Source: Mytilisepta virgata
Lineage: Eukaryota; Mollusca; Bivalvia; Mytilida; Mytilidae
Reading direction: 5' to 3'
Length of the DNA stretch: 64,000 nt
Assembly (NCBI GenBank): GCA_028015205.1
Contig: CM051510.1
Coordinates: 31,496,580 to 31,560,579, forward strand
In this document: piece by piece, positions 1 through 11,680 of the stretch
How the letters are laid out: every line of letters starts with the position of its first letter
Numbering within the stretch: the first letter of the stretch is position 1
The notes under the pieces: model-generated
What the model saw: the letters and a program-made list of their open reading frames with translations, nothing else
What the model was told of the DNA's origin: nothing
The model's database searches: none
Position numbers and translations under genes: made by a program

Positions 1-1177
1 GTATCTGTGAAACATAAAACTGAACAATAATTGACAGCATAACAAAAATATCAAGATCAATTATTTAAGCAAGACAACAAGTTATATAGCTAATTTCCAC
101 TACAGTATACATTGTACTTGAGCAGGAGACGGAGACTAAATCTTAGATATAAGGATCGTTAGGCATCATTGAATCAGTAGAGTTTTCTATATTTTAATTT
201 TGTTTAATCGCAAACATACACATGTATACAATTAACAACATAAAATATATACAAGTCCAAAGTAGCAACTCTCATCAAATTTAAATTTTATTTTTTACCA
301 AGTATAATACATAATCAAGCTAACAAGTCTATGATTTATTTCCAGAACCCATAGAGAGGACCAGACTTATCAGTAAGATTAAAATCAATGTTGCTAACAA
401 ACTTTAAGTATATAGCAAATATTATGTTGGAATTTTTTTGCCCAACAAGAAATTAGCTTCTATCTTATGGTCACATGACCTGAAAACGTTCATGTCAATA
501 CAAACCTGTTAATATATGAATGGAATATTTGGATAGTTATCAGTAAGATTTTTACATTGTTGTATATAGGTATATAATATGAAAATATTCGAAAACTTTT
601 CAAAATGTTTTCCTCTCTTATAAGCTCGTTTACTAATAAACAGCTGAAAAGGGTTTAAATGAGGTGTGTTACAACCCATTTTGAAAACATTTCAAATTGC
701 GTTAAATTTTGGTTAAGCTTAACGCGATTTGAAAAAAATTTCAAAGTGTGTCAACAATTTGGACAAACGCAATGCAATTTGAAAACAAAATTCAAAGTGC
801 GATAAACAAAAGCATCTTGACACACTTTGAAATAATTTATCGAACACTTTCTGCTCATTATTTTGGAGAGTTGTGGTTCTCTGAGCTTGTCTGCTTTCTT
901 TAGACCTAATTTTTCTGATATTTTGTAGAGTTTTCGGTGAAATATTTATTCCATATTTCAGCACTTTCAGACGAGGATATTGTCGTTATCCACATCCGTG
1001 TGTGCATCCGTCACATTTTCTTGTGACATCAGATCTATCACTTTGGGATTAGGAATTTAAATTCTTCATAGAAAGATTTATATCATCTATGAATGTATGA
1101 TTTTCAAAAACGACCCGAATGATTGGAATTACGGGTTTTGGGAATTTAAGTTTCTTGGGTTAAACTCCTCTTTATTA
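1..1177. other. AT-rich stretch without a recognisable gene
   Basis: I see no supported coding exon here. Around 690-845 there are two or three units in which 'aacgcgatttgaaaa' is followed by 'ttcaaagtg'. These match the tandem array at about 3195-3525. The short open frames at 719-964 and 1097-1366 fall in repeats, have no recognisable protein content and are left out. Confidence 0.6.
690..845. repeat. Partial copies of the 'aacgcgatttgaaa...ttcaaagtgcg' repeat
   Basis: Diverged units with the motifs 'taacgcgatttgaaaa' and 'caaagtgtgtcaa' recur here. They are the same family as the larger tandem array at 3195-3525, about 2.4 kb downstream. The two groups flank the 1178-2519 element. Confidence 0.55.
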
Positions 1178-2519
1178 GCTCACCTGGCCAAAGGCGATGT
1201 CCGTCGTCAGTTAACTTTTCACATTTTAATCCTCTCCTCTGAAACCACTGGGCCAAATAGAATTAAATTTGGCAGGAAGCATCTATGTAAGGTCCTTTAT
1301 AAAGATTGCTCATTTCGTCTTGATCGGACAACAAACAAAGCCGTCATGGGCAATTGTTGTTTCTGATTGTCTGAGTTTTCAAAAATCTTCTCCTCTGAAA
1401 CTGCTGGGCATAAATGGGATGTCCTTTATAAAGTTTCCTTATTTCGTCCTAATCGGACTACAAATATGGCTTCCATGGGCAGTTCTTTTTTTTCTTTTTG
1501 GATTGGTTGATATAAAAATATCTTTTCCTCTGAACTTGCTTGGTCAAATGGAACGAAATTTGACAGAAAGCATCTAAGAAAGGTTCTTTACAAAGTTTCC
1601 TCATTTCATCCAGATGGGGGGAAAAACATAGCCACCATAGGCAATTCTTGTTTCTCATTGGTTTATAAAAAAAGATTTTTTTCTGGAACTGCTTGGCCAA
1701 ATGGAACGAAAGTTGACAGGAAGCATCTGTTGGAGGTTCTTAACAAAATTTTTGTATTTCATCCTGATCGGAGTACATATATGGTCACCATTGGCAGTTA
1801 GTTTTTGTGATTGGCTTATATAAAAGAATCTTTCCCTCTGAAATCGCTTGCCCAAATGGAACTAAACCTGACAGGAAGCATATATGGGAGGCCCTTTATA
1901 ACGTTTCCTCATTCTATCCCGATTGGAATACTAATATGGCCACCATAAACAGTTCTTGTTTCTGATTGGCTGATATAAACAAATCTTCTCCTCTGAAGTC
2001 GTTTTGCCAAATGGAACGAAACTTGACAGAAAGCATCTAATTTGGAGATTCTATACAAAGTTTCCTCATTTCGTCCTGATTAGGCAACAAACATGGCCGT
2101 CATGGGCAGTTCTTGTCTTTCATCGGTTGAGAATCGTCTTCTGTGAAACCGCTTGCCAAAGGGAACTTGACAGAAATTGTCTATGACTTATAAAAAAATC
2201 TACAGAACCGCAAAATTGCTTGAAACAAGACATGGTCTGAATGTTCCTCTTAAGGTGCTCACAAAGTGTTGTTACTCTTGTGCCGATCCCTGATTCAAAA
2301 TGACCTTCAGCAGTGGTTTTAGGTTAACATAAGACCCTATGGGAAATACATGCAAAAATCTTCTGGAGAACGACCAAATTTTAGAATATGCTGACCTGTA
2401 AGTAAAAGAGCCTTGATGAAGAAAAATTTGGTTCCTACAAGGCTTACCACACTATAATGATAGAGAGAAGTGACCTGTCTGAGGTACATCAATAAAAATG
2501 GCTTTCATACCAGGTGAGC
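1178..2519. mobile_element. 1.34-kb element with short inverted ends and an internal tandem array
   Basis: The segment starts with GCTCACCTGG (1178-1187) and ends with the exact reverse complement CCAGGTGAGC (2510-2519). Between about 1185 and 2200 a unit of about 140-165 bp is repeated six or seven times. Its hallmarks are 'ccaaatggaacgaaa', 'gacaggaagcatct', 'aaagtttcctcatttcgtcctgat' and 'atgggcagttcttg'. No open frame resembles a transposase. I infer a non-autonomous element; the superfamily is not identified. A related left end occurs at about 10783. The small open frames inside are repeat-derived. Confidence 0.6.
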
Positions 2520-3190
2520 GATACAGGCTCGGCCTTCTGAGTCTCTATTTTTTTCCATTGCATACACCCTTAACAGTATATTCGTACATTGAATAATATT
2601 ATTTTAGTAAAATTTAAGAGGGGGGGGGGGGGAGGGGTGATATTGGCGTTTGAAATTGAAAAAAAAAAAAACAGAATGAAACAGGTGGGAGAAAATCTAG
2701 TATAGTATTAAAGGATGAAAATAGATTATATAAAGGACCAACTATTTTTGTGAAATTGAGCCCTGTGTCTCCAAACTTATCGATTTGGAATTTTGATTGT
2801 CTGAAAACTTCCTAAAGAGTTTCTCAAACATTACTTGAGATAGGACCATTATTGCTATTGTGCCGAAGATTTGGGAATTTTGGAATTCGTCCTGAGACAA
2901 ATGTATTTCGACCCATTCAGTAATTTAGTAAAACCTTCTAAAGTAGTAGCAATTTGAATTATGCAAACTCTATCAATAGGAATTTTGATGTGTCATGTGA
3001 CCTGGTGCAAGAGCCTAAGGGAGTCCAAAAAGGAAAAAAAGTATTTGCATCGAACTCTTCGTACAGTATTTGAGATAGGAAAATGAAAATTGGTTGGACA
3101 TGAGCACTGAGAGTTATCTGTACTTAAGGGTTCGGAATTCTGATATTTGCCCCGAGGCCAGATATACAGTGAAAATGCATTTCAAGTTAT
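2520..3190. other. Non-coding stretch with a poly-G run
   Basis: No coding exon is recognised. A run of G at about 2621-2632 is followed by an A-rich run. Such homopolymers are prone to length error in assemblies. Confidence 0.5.
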
Positions 3191-3194
3191 CCAG

Positions 3195-3525
3195 TAGTGC
3201 GTCAAAAACGAGACCAACTTAACACATTTCAAAACAAATTTCCAGGTGCGTCCAAAATAAGGACCAACTTAACTCGAATGAAAAATTTTGTGTGACAAAA
3301 ATTAGGACCAACTTAACGCGATTTGAATAAACTTTCCAAAGTGCGTCAAAAATTGGGATCAACTTAACGCGATTTGAAAATTTTTTCAAAGTACGTCAAA
3401 AATAAGGACTAACTTAGCACGATTTGAATAAAAATTCAAAGCGTGTTAAAATTTGAAGCCAACTTAAGGTTTTGAAATTATTTTTTAAGCTGCGTCAATA
3501 ATTGGGACTAATTTATAACTTTAGC
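3195..3525. repeat. Tandem repeat, about 55-60 bp unit
   Basis: About six units carry the pattern 'ggaccaacttaacgcgattt', then 'gaaaa', then 'ttcaaagtgcgtcaaaaat'. The units are clearly diverged from one another. A poly-G run follows at about 3537-3550. Confidence 0.75.
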
Positions 3526-4685
3526 ACAAAAATGGGGAGGGGGGGGGGGGTGTTAAAACTTGGTAGCAATGTTATTGTTTTGAGGTGATCGTCTTTCAGA
3601 GTTTTATCCGATCACCCTGATCGTGCGCCTGGATATCCGCAACAGACAAACGGGATTTAATTTGGGGCTCTATAGGAAAGTGTATTTAAAGATCGTTTTG
3701 TGTTGTGCCACCGTGGAAATTAGAACCAAATTGTGTATTGTTCTATCTTATTTCTGTTTTGTTTTGTTGAAGCTATAAACATTTGCTTTATACCTAATTC
3801 AAAATCCATAATAAATATCTGTTTTCTGTGTCACATACTTAGTTCTTATGAATATCTAAAATCCTGTTGATTTTCAAGGTAATAAGCCAAAGGTCAGGGT
3901 CACAGTAGAGATTATAAATTCTTTACACGCTTGTGAACACTCTAGAAGCAACATGCTTCAATGGATTTTGTCCAAACTTGGTAGATACTTAAATCCAACT
4001 CTGATCACTTATGTCTTAGGAAAATCTGGAGCGCTATTGATTTTCAAGGTTAAAGGTCAAGGAGCGCTATTGATTTTCAAGGTTAAAGGTCAAGGAGCGT
4101 ATTGATTTTCAAGGTTAAAGGTCAAGGTCACATGGTCACAATTATTCGTGGAATTTTACCTAACTGTATACAAAGTTTAAAGATTTTGATAGGAAATGAC
4201 AAGAAAATATTTATACATGTACAATTTTCAGGATCAAATTGTTTCACGGCGAGGGGATGCCACGCTTTGGCTTGCCCGTGTTCTTTAAAAAATCAATCGT
4301 TTTATTGGCAACGTAAAGGCTCATAATATAGTTTAAATATGCATAAAATACAAGAAAAAAACTGGCTTGATGGTTAAGAAACCGTGAAATCTAACGCTAA
4401 ATACAAGAGGTTAAATTGGGTAATTAAAAATATCGGAAAACGATTTTTTTTCTACACAATTATAATTATTTTTTAATTCTTATAATCTCAGGTTTTATAT
4501 TTTATTACGATCTACATTTTCTGTCATAATTTGTAACTATTTTCACAAACACGATCGTTTTTACGGAAATTTACTTTATGTCGAACTTTTTGTGCATCAA
4601 AATTGTAATCACAAAAATATTTCTTACAACAGCCGAGTCGATGCTTCTGTTGTAGAAATCAAATTTTCGGATTGCACTTACATAA
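3526..4685. other. Region upstream of the large NTPase frame; no exon recognised
   Basis: I looked here for a first exon that could supply an initiator Met to the frame beginning at 4686 and found no convincing candidate. The 4102-4326 open frame starts inside a minisatellite and has no recognisable protein content. Confidence 0.45.
4028..4125. repeat. 33-bp minisatellite, three copies
   Basis: The unit runs from 'ggagcgctattgattttcaa' to 'ggttaaaggtcaa'. Copies lie at 4028-4060, 4061-4093 and 4094-4125. The third lacks one base. The copies are otherwise nearly identical, so the array is recent. Confidence 0.9.
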
Positions 4686-4730
4686 AGCATATTTTATAGC
4701 ACGAATATCTATATTAAAATATATGATTTT

Positions 4731-7700
4731 TTGAGGAATCGTTATATTCCCTTGCTCATTACAGATTTGACCCTTGCCGATATTGATACACATGTGAAAG
4801 AAAAAACATTTGTTGAGACTTCCGTTGTCAGCAGCTGTGTGGAAACATTAGAGAAAAAGAAGGTTTTGTTATTGACAGGTCATGCAGGAAGTGGGAAAAG
4901 CAGAAATAGTCTCGAGGTGTTGCGAATAATCAAGGATAAAGTAAAAAGTATTCAAGTCATAAAATTAGTGGGACGTGAGGGACTTAAAAAATATCTAGAT
5001 GTTATAGAGGAGGACAGACAAACTATTGTTGTCTTTGAAGATGCATTTGGTAGGACAAATGCACAGTTTTCAGAAAATACTGATATACAAGTTATTGATA
5101 GATTATATTCCTGTTTTGAACAGGGTAATGTAAATTTTATCTTTTTAATAAGAAATAGTGTTAAACATTATTATAAGGATTTACTTTGCTCACATAGGTT
5201 ATTCCGAGACGCAATAGAAATTGATTTAGAGGCGAAAGAATTTACAATGAATTACTCAGAAAAGATGAAAGTTCTGCACAATTATTGCAACAAATATGAT
5301 ATTAATTTCAGCAGTTCCTTAGTATCTGGAAATGACAGAGGTACTTTGCGTTCTAAACATTCCGTCACTTTGGACCATTTTATCGTACGTGAGATTGCAT
5401 CCTCTGATACATTACTCGGGTTTCCAGAATCTTGCTTCTTATTTACTAGTAACAGAAAATTTACTAGGTTAGGTCTGGCTTTCTTTAAACATCCCTCTCA
5501 ATGTTTAGTGGAGGAAATTGACAAGATGAAAATTTCTGGTTATGACAAATATAAAGACAAAGCAAATTATGTTACTTTAGTGTATATAATGCTGAACGGA
5601 GGGAGTATAAATAAAAATAACATTAAAATAGGAAAAATTGAAGAAATTTTAAGGATTTGTTATCATGAAAAAGAATGTTGTATGAGTGAGGATGTCATCT
5701 TAGATGTAGCCGGGGATATGATTGGAAAATACTTAATTATAAAGAATAACCAATACATGTTTCAACACCAAATTATTTTAGAAAGTGTTCTTCTGTCCTA
5801 TAGTCGTGTAGACTTTAAATCTATAGTATCATCTTTATCATTGGAATTTATTGTGGAAATGGTACGCCTTCAAGGATACAAAGAAAAAGATGGCGAGGTA
5901 GTTATTTTGGTTTCTCCCAAGAACTATGAAATACTTGCAAAACGAATTATAGAGACACTGCATGATATAATGTATTACCATACTATATGTGGAAATGCTA
6001 ATTTGCTCCGGTGTTCTGAAATTGCCAAACAGAGAAATACTGAGTTTACACAACTGCTTATCAGGGAGTCGCAAAAAAAAATCCATGAGTTTCAGGAAAA
6101 CACACCAGAGCTTATTGGATATTATATACCAGTGAACAGTGGGAAGTTAGGTAGCGATTTAGAACTGTCAAAAGTTCCAAATTTAACAGGTATTCTTCTT
6201 TATGCAGACAGTCCAGCCTGGGTACTCGACACAGAAGTGTTACAATGCCATATAGAACACGTAAAATGGCTTTTAGAACATGTTAATCATACGAAGATGA
6301 GCATTGAACATGCCGTTCGCTGTTCATTTGACATAATACAATCTACAGGTAATGTAACGATTTTATTATTAGAAAATATTGATACCAATAGAGTAAATAT
6401 TGGAATAATATTTTTTGATGCAATTATGTCGATTAATTACGCTGTTGTTAAATATATTTTGGACAAATGTGCTACAGACATGACAGTTGATAACAATGAA
6501 TTAGATGTTAAGGAAGGCATCCTGTTTCTCGTGAACTTCATAAGACCTACCTATTCTAGTGAAGCAATACTTATTCTATTGCTAGATCACTTGTTAGATT
6601 CTATGACAGAACTGAAGTCGCTAGAATTGCAAAATGTTGTCGAGTTTGCATGCACTGGGTATTCTCAGGATACTTTAAAATGGCTTTTAGTGAACTTTGG
6701 GCAAACGATCATTGATGATTTTGTTGAGGCAGAAAAATTATTGTGTGTGTTGTGGGAAGATATTGAACAACAACTGTTAAGTTTGAAAATAGATGATATC
6801 GAGGATGCTGCAACAGACCATGATACTTTAGTTGTAAAACTATTATTACAAAACTTAAAGAATAAGAAAATTAATTTGAAAGCTATTTTAGATGCTATGA
6901 AACCAGAACTAAATATCCATCTGTTGAAATGGTTATTCAAGACTTTCGAACAAGAACAATTTGTGTTCGAGGAAGGATTGAATTTAATAATTAATCCTAC
7001 CGATTTTGAAGACACAGAGGCATGTACTATAATTATGAAATGGCTATTACAAAATGTAAATCATACACTACTTAACTTCAAGTTGATAACGAATGAGCTC
7101 TGTCTATATAAGGGCACTCTAGAGATATTCCATTGGATATTGGAAACAGTAGATCATCAGGCTCTTGATATAGAAACCGCCATGAAAAACGCGTGTGATA
7201 ATGGGAATGATCATATACTAGAGTATATTTTTACAACTCTACGGTTACCCTTAGGTGATGAAAACAACATAATGAATACAGCATGCTCTAAGGGGTTTTA
7301 CAGTCTAGTTAAATGGTTAATAGAACACATAGATCATCAGAAATTTTCCATGAACTCTCTCATGAAAACTGTATTTGAATCTGTTTCAAATGACATCCCG
7401 ATCAAACAAGCCATAGCTCTATTGTTTCTTAAATCTGTCAATAATGAAAACTTTAATCTTCAGAATGTTATGAATTATGCGTGCAATTCCAGTTGTTGTG
7501 ATGTTGTAAAATGGTTACTACAGAAATATGGGTGCAGATTGTTCAATATAAGGGAGGTAATATCTGGTACATGTAAAGGAGTTATGTTATCTATGACGGA
7601 TATAGGAAATACATCTGATATACTGAGTCTTATAAATTTCTATGAAACAGATATTGATACATGTCACACTATAGTACGCTGTGTGATTGAATATATCGAT

Positions 7701-10496
7701 AATATATGTTTTCCAACTCATAAAATACCCAGTTATAGCTTCGACGTGGTTGCGTTAATGAATGTAGCTGCAAAGTCTGGTTGGTTAGATATAGTACAAT
7801 ATCTCCTAGATAATGTTGAACATTCCTTGTTTGATATAAAAGGAGCAATACTGTTCAGCTATAAACATTATGAACAAGATACTTGTATAACTAATATACT
7901 GTATCAGTACGTTGACAATTTGCAGTTTAAAGTGACGAGGGCTCTGCAAATTGCGATGGAAAAACAAGAACATGATATTGTGCGATATTTATTAAAGAAT
8001 GCTGAATGTGCAAGTTTTGATTTAACAGAGGTCTTAATGGTGGCAGTGCAAAACGATAGGTGTGATATCCTAATATTTTATCTTTCCATTGAGGGCATAA
8101 ACATTGAAATTGAGAGAGTGATTGGTCTATTTTTTAGAAATGGCGAAATGACTGAAGTATGCTACACAAATTTCCGCTGTTTTTTTTACTTGATGCTTAA
8201 CAGACCAGATCATATAAACTTTAGTATATTAGGAATATTATTAGTGGCCTGTAGGAATTTTTTTCATGATAATTTGTATATGCTTATAAAAGAACTAATA
8301 CAAGATAATGATCATATTCATATTGATATGAATTCTGTGGTAATTGAACTGTTATCAATAAAAGAAACGTATGAGATAACTCCTTGTACTAGAATAGAAA
8401 TGATTGTTTGGATTTTAGATAATGTTAGTCATGAAATGATGGACATGACCAAATTAGCGTTAAAGGCATTAGATCATAAACTAACGAATGTTGTTAAAAT
8501 TTTACTGACAAATGTTAGGTTAGAATACTTTAATCAAGAAACCATACTGTACGAAGTGTGTATTTCAGGTTACTTCAACTTGCTGAAGTGGTCATTAAAC
8601 AAGTTCGATAAAATACTGTTTGATCCAAGCCATGCTATGGAGGAAACATGCAAGTGTAAAAATAAGAGCAATTTTGACATTTGTATGTACCTGTGGAACA
8701 AATTTCAGCATGATGTTTTTGACATACCAACCATATTTTACAATGCATGTCGATATGGGAATGTGCAAATAGTAAAATGGATCCTTAATACGGTAGATGT
8801 GGAAACGTTTACTTTAACAACAGGTTTGAATAATGCATGTCAGGAAAACCATGAGGAACCAGTGAACTATATATTGGATAATGTTACAACAGCTAAGTAC
8901 ATTACCCAGGAATCCATTTTGCTTTCAATTAGAAATATCTCTTACGCTAACTGTTTATCTATTGTACAGAAAATGTTTTCAAAAGTTGAAATGGAAAATA
9001 TAAACATTTACGGGATAATTACAGAAGCATGCAAATACTGTAGGACGGATATTGTTCAATGGATTATCGAAAATACCGCTGCACTCGATAAAGCTATGGC
9101 CATTGATACAATATTAAGCACCGAAAATCTAATAGTTATTGTACAAATAAATAATGAAAAGACATACGAACATAATAACACTGAAGGTAATGATGACAAA
9201 ATAAGAGCTAAGCAGGCAGATCTTGAAATAGACACAAAAGATTGTAAAATGAAACTTATCATGTGGATTCTAGAGAAAGAAAGAGATTTATTATTGAATA
9301 ATTGTACCACTAGTAAAACATTTATTGAATCCTGTAAGAATGGGTGGGGAGATGTTTATAATTGGATATTATGCAATTTTAATATATCAGATCAAAACAA
9401 GATAACTGGAATTGAGGATGCTTGCAAGTATAACCAACGTGAAATTGTTAATTTCGCACTGGATGATATTGCGTTTAATCTTGTTGACTTAAATATGCTA
9501 ATGACTGAATTTTGCAAACACGGATGGCTTGATTATTTAAAACGTGTATGGGAAAAAAAGGATGAGTGTAAAAATCTTGATATCAAAACATATATACACA
9601 CAGCTTCAGTTCATGGACGTTTTGATATAATTGATTGGTTCAAAAAGAATGCTGATGCTTCATACTTCGACAAGAATCAACTTTTTCTTGCTGGGTGTAA
9701 ACACGGATGGATAAATATTGTGAATGACTCACTGCTCGAAGTTGATAAAGAAAAATGGGACGTGACAACTGGGATAATTGAGGCATGTCTGAGCGGCCAA
9801 GCTAAAGTCGTTCAATTAATTCTTGAAACTTTAGGATGCGATTGTTTTGATTTTCAATATATTTTGAACAAAATATTTCATAGCTCCAACAACAATTTTG
9901 ATATGATTAGATTTCTCCTAGAAAATGTCATGTCATATTACCATTTTGACATCAGTAATTACATGAACAAGGCATGCGAAAATGGTTGTAAAAAATTCGT
10001 ACTTTGGGTTCTGGGTAATGTTGATATCAATCGCTTCGATGCAAATACAGCATTACAATTTGCATGCACAAACGGAAATTTAGATCTTGTAGAACAACTT
10101 ACCAAAACGGTGGGTGCGACATCAATCCAACCACAGGTACCACTATATATGGCGTGTTCTTCTGGGTGGACCGAAATAGTTACTTTATTGTTACATACTT
10201 TTTACTTTAATCAGTTGGAAATTCAGGAAGCTATCCTCAAAGCATGTTTTCATTGTAAACTTCCAATTGTAAAATTATTGTACCAAAACGTGAATTTACA
10301 ATTAATCGATACTACATTTACTAGAACAGCTATCAAACATTCATGTGAAAATAAAACTAATGAAGATCTGGTTATTTGGATCTTAAGCAAGTTTGACCTT
10401 AAACAAGTAGATGTTGAACTTGTCCAAGAAAAAGCCACGGAACATACGTGGCGTAGAGTTTTATATTTTTTGAAAAGAGAGGCATCAAAAGATTGA
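4731..10496 (+). CDS. STAND-type NTPase with a long ankyrin-like repeat array (5' end incomplete)
   Basis: One uninterrupted frame of about 1921 residues. Counting from 4731, a Walker A P-loop GHAGSGKS is at residues 50-57, a Walker B-like IVVFEDAFG at about 99-107 and a sensor-like FIFLIRNS at about 136-143. This order fits the STAND P-loop NTPases (the 'novel STAND NTPase 3' type is my best match). From about residue 480 to the end, 30-33-residue units recur with the pattern 'A-C-x-x-G-x-x-x-I-V-x-W-L-L', which I read as degenerate ankyrin repeats, some dozens of them. By family knowledge such proteins act as intracellular oligomerising sensors or scaffolds; the ligand is unknown. The codon at 4731 is TTG. 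The frame stays open back to a TAA at 4683-4685, and the first in-frame ATG (residue 173) lies after the P-loop. An upstream exon with an N-terminal effector or adaptor domain is therefore expected. Candidate acceptors end at about 4699 (TTTTATAG) and 4735 (TTTTTTGAG). No internal stop suggests recent constraint. Confidence 0.85.
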   Translation: MRNRYIPLLITDLTLADIDTHVKEKTFVETSVVSSCVETLEKKKVLLLTGHAGSGKSRNSLEVLRIIKDKVKSIQVIKLVGREGLKKYLDVIEEDRQTIVVFEDAFGRTNAQFSENTDIQVIDRLYSCFEQGNVNFIFLIRNSVKHYYKDLLCSHRLFRDAIEIDLEAKEFTMNYSEKMKVLHNYCNKYDINFSSSLVSGNDRGTLRSKHSVTLDHFIVREIASSDTLLGFPESCFLFTSNRKFTRLGLAFFKHPSQCLVEEIDKMKISGYDKYKDKANYVTLVYIMLNGGSINKNNIKIGKIEEILRICYHEKECCMSEDVILDVAGDMIGKYLIIKNNQYMFQHQIILESVLLSYSRVDFKSIVSSLSLEFIVEMVRLQGYKEKDGEVVILVSPKNYEILAKRIIETLHDIMYYHTICGNANLLRCSEIAKQRNTEFTQLLIRESQKKIHEFQENTPELIGYYIPVNSGKLGSDLELSKVPNLTGILLYADSPAWVLDTEVLQCHIEHVKWLLEHVNHTKMSIEHAVRCSFDIIQSTGNVTILLLENIDTNRVNIGIIFFDAIMSINYAVVKYILDKCATDMTVDNNELDVKEGILFLVNFIRPTYSSEAILILLLDHLLDSMTELKSLELQNVVEFACTGYSQDTLKWLLVNFGQTIIDDFVEAEKLLCVLWEDIEQQLLSLKIDDIEDAATDHDTLVVKLLLQNLKNKKINLKAILDAMKPELNIHLLKWLFKTFEQEQFVFEEGLNLIINPTDFEDTEACTIIMKWLLQNVNHTLLNFKLITNELCLYKGTLEIFHWILETVDHQALDIETAMKNACDNGNDHILEYIFTTLRLPLGDENNIMNTACSKGFYSLVKWLIEHIDHQKFSMNSLMKTVFESVSNDIPIKQAIALLFLKSVNNENFNLQNVMNYACNSSCCDVVKWLLQKYGCRLFNIREVISGTCKGVMLSMTDIGNTSDILSLINFYETDIDTCHTIVRCVIEYIDNICFPTHKIPSYSFDVVALMNVAAKSGWLDIVQYLLDNVEHSLFDIKGAILFSYKHYEQDTCITNILYQYVDNLQFKVTRALQIAMEKQEHDIVRYLLKNAECASFDLTEVLMVAVQNDRCDILIFYLSIEGINIEIERVIGLFFRNGEMTEVCYTNFRCFFYLMLNRPDHINFSILGILLVACRNFFHDNLYMLIKELIQDNDHIHIDMNSVVIELLSIKETYEITPCTRIEMIVWILDNVSHEMMDMTKLALKALDHKLTNVVKILLTNVRLEYFNQETILYEVCISGYFNLLKWSLNKFDKILFDPSHAMEETCKCKNKSNFDICMYLWNKFQHDVFDIPTIFYNACRYGNVQIVKWILNTVDVETFTLTTGLNNACQENHEEPVNYILDNVTTAKYITQESILLSIRNISYANCLSIVQKMFSKVEMENINIYGIITEACKYCRTDIVQWIIENTAALDKAMAIDTILSTENLIVIVQINNEKTYEHNNTEGNDDKIRAKQADLEIDTKDCKMKLIMWILEKERDLLLNNCTTSKTFIESCKNGWGDVYNWILCNFNISDQNKITGIEDACKYNQREIVNFALDDIAFNLVDLNMLMTEFCKHGWLDYLKRVWEKKDECKNLDIKTYIHTASVHGRFDIIDWFKKNADASYFDKNQLFLAGCKHGWINIVNDSLLEVDKEKWDVTTGIIEACLSGQAKVVQLILETLGCDCFDFQYILNKIFHSSNNNFDMIRFLLENVMSYYHFDISNYMNKACENGCKKFVLWVLGNVDINRFDANTALQFACTNGNLDLVEQLTKTVGATSIQPQVPLYMACSSGWTEIVTLLLHTFYFNQLEIQEAILKACFHCKLPIVKLLYQNVNLQLIDTTFTRTAIKHSCENKTNEDLVIWILSKFDLKQVDVELVQEKATEHTWRRVLYFLKREASKD

Positions 10497-10782
10497 TGTT
10501 GAATGCCATGTACATTTTGTAGTTTATTATGTGTTTTTTTTTATTCTTATGATTATACATGTATCCTTGTGGAGTTTGTTTGTCGTGTTCCATCTTGGCT
10601 TTGTCTTTTCCTATGAATTAGAATTCATGGGCTTTTCCAGCAGTGTTGTCGTTTTGGCATCTATTTTTTTGTAGATGTTTATACAATAATTCTAATTGTA
10701 TTTTTGGTCTTCGCTCTTGAAGGCGTTTATGATGTATGTTCTTGTTACAGTTTTTTGTTCTTAACGTGTGTGCCTTTGTCTT
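10497..10782. other. 3' flank of the NTPase gene
   Basis: T-rich sequence after the TGA. No exact AATAAA is evident in the first bases downstream. No further coding sequence is recognised. Confidence 0.5.
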
Positions 10783-11054
10783 GTTAGCTAATCTGGCCTA
10801 TAGGCAATGTGAAATTATGCCATCATTTTGCGTCCGTCGTCCGTAACCTTCTCACAAATTTAATCTTTCCCTCTGAAGCTACTTGGCGGATCGTAACCAT
10901 GCATGGTAGGAATGATGTATCTACAGACGATCCCCCATTGGTTCCGTTGGATGAACAAAATGACCGCCAGATGATTTTATAGGCCGATTTTCAAAAACTC
11001 TCCTCTGAAACTACATTACACTTGGTTGAACGTGTAAATTACCAAAACAATCAT

Positions 11055-11115
11055 GTAACGTGCAAAAAGTGTGCGTGTAACGTGCGAATCGTGTGCGTGT
11101 GGTTTGCGTGTGGTA
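11055..11115. repeat. Left subterminal repeats of the 2.07-kb transposon
   Basis: Several copies of 'gtgtgcgtgtaacgtgcgaa'-type sequence. The same motif recurs at 12965-13060 at the other end, as expected for transposase-binding or subterminal repeats. Confidence 0.6.
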
Positions 11116-11680
11116 AGAAATGTGCGATTTGAATAGTGTAGCATGTATGAGATTTCATTGGGCGAAACAAAATATTAAAATGTGTGTATTCAGACCATAT
11201 TTCGAGCTCGAATTAAAATATTGCTGGAACGAACTTTCGTTGGTGTCAAATATTTGAAAATGTTGATATTAATAATCGCGCACTAATTCTAATTGTCTTC
11301 TATTGCTAATGTAATGAATGTAGATTATTCAATTTATTTAGAATTAATAAAATAAAATGTTTCCTAAATTAAATGATCGTATAACCCATGTAACTTGCAT
11401 ACAAAATTTGCAAATTAAACAGATTTGAACTTTAACTTGTTTGTAAAAACCATTTTAAATTATTCTTAAAATCTTAATAATGTTTTAACAAATATCATTT
11501 ATTAATTTATATCTTCATAGTACATCTTTTACATAAGTGATTGTTTGGTTATTGTGTTATGTGACGATTTATTTCCCAGACGACTACTGGGCTGAAACAA
11601 CATTTAATTTGACGATGGATTAGATGAAACTTATTTATTTATAGCGTATTGGGAAACAAGCTATACCAACTTATATAAAT

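Noticed and set aside
5838..9310. Minus-strand frames of 82-116 aa inside the NTPase gene
   Set aside because: Antisense shadows of a clearly coding + frame.
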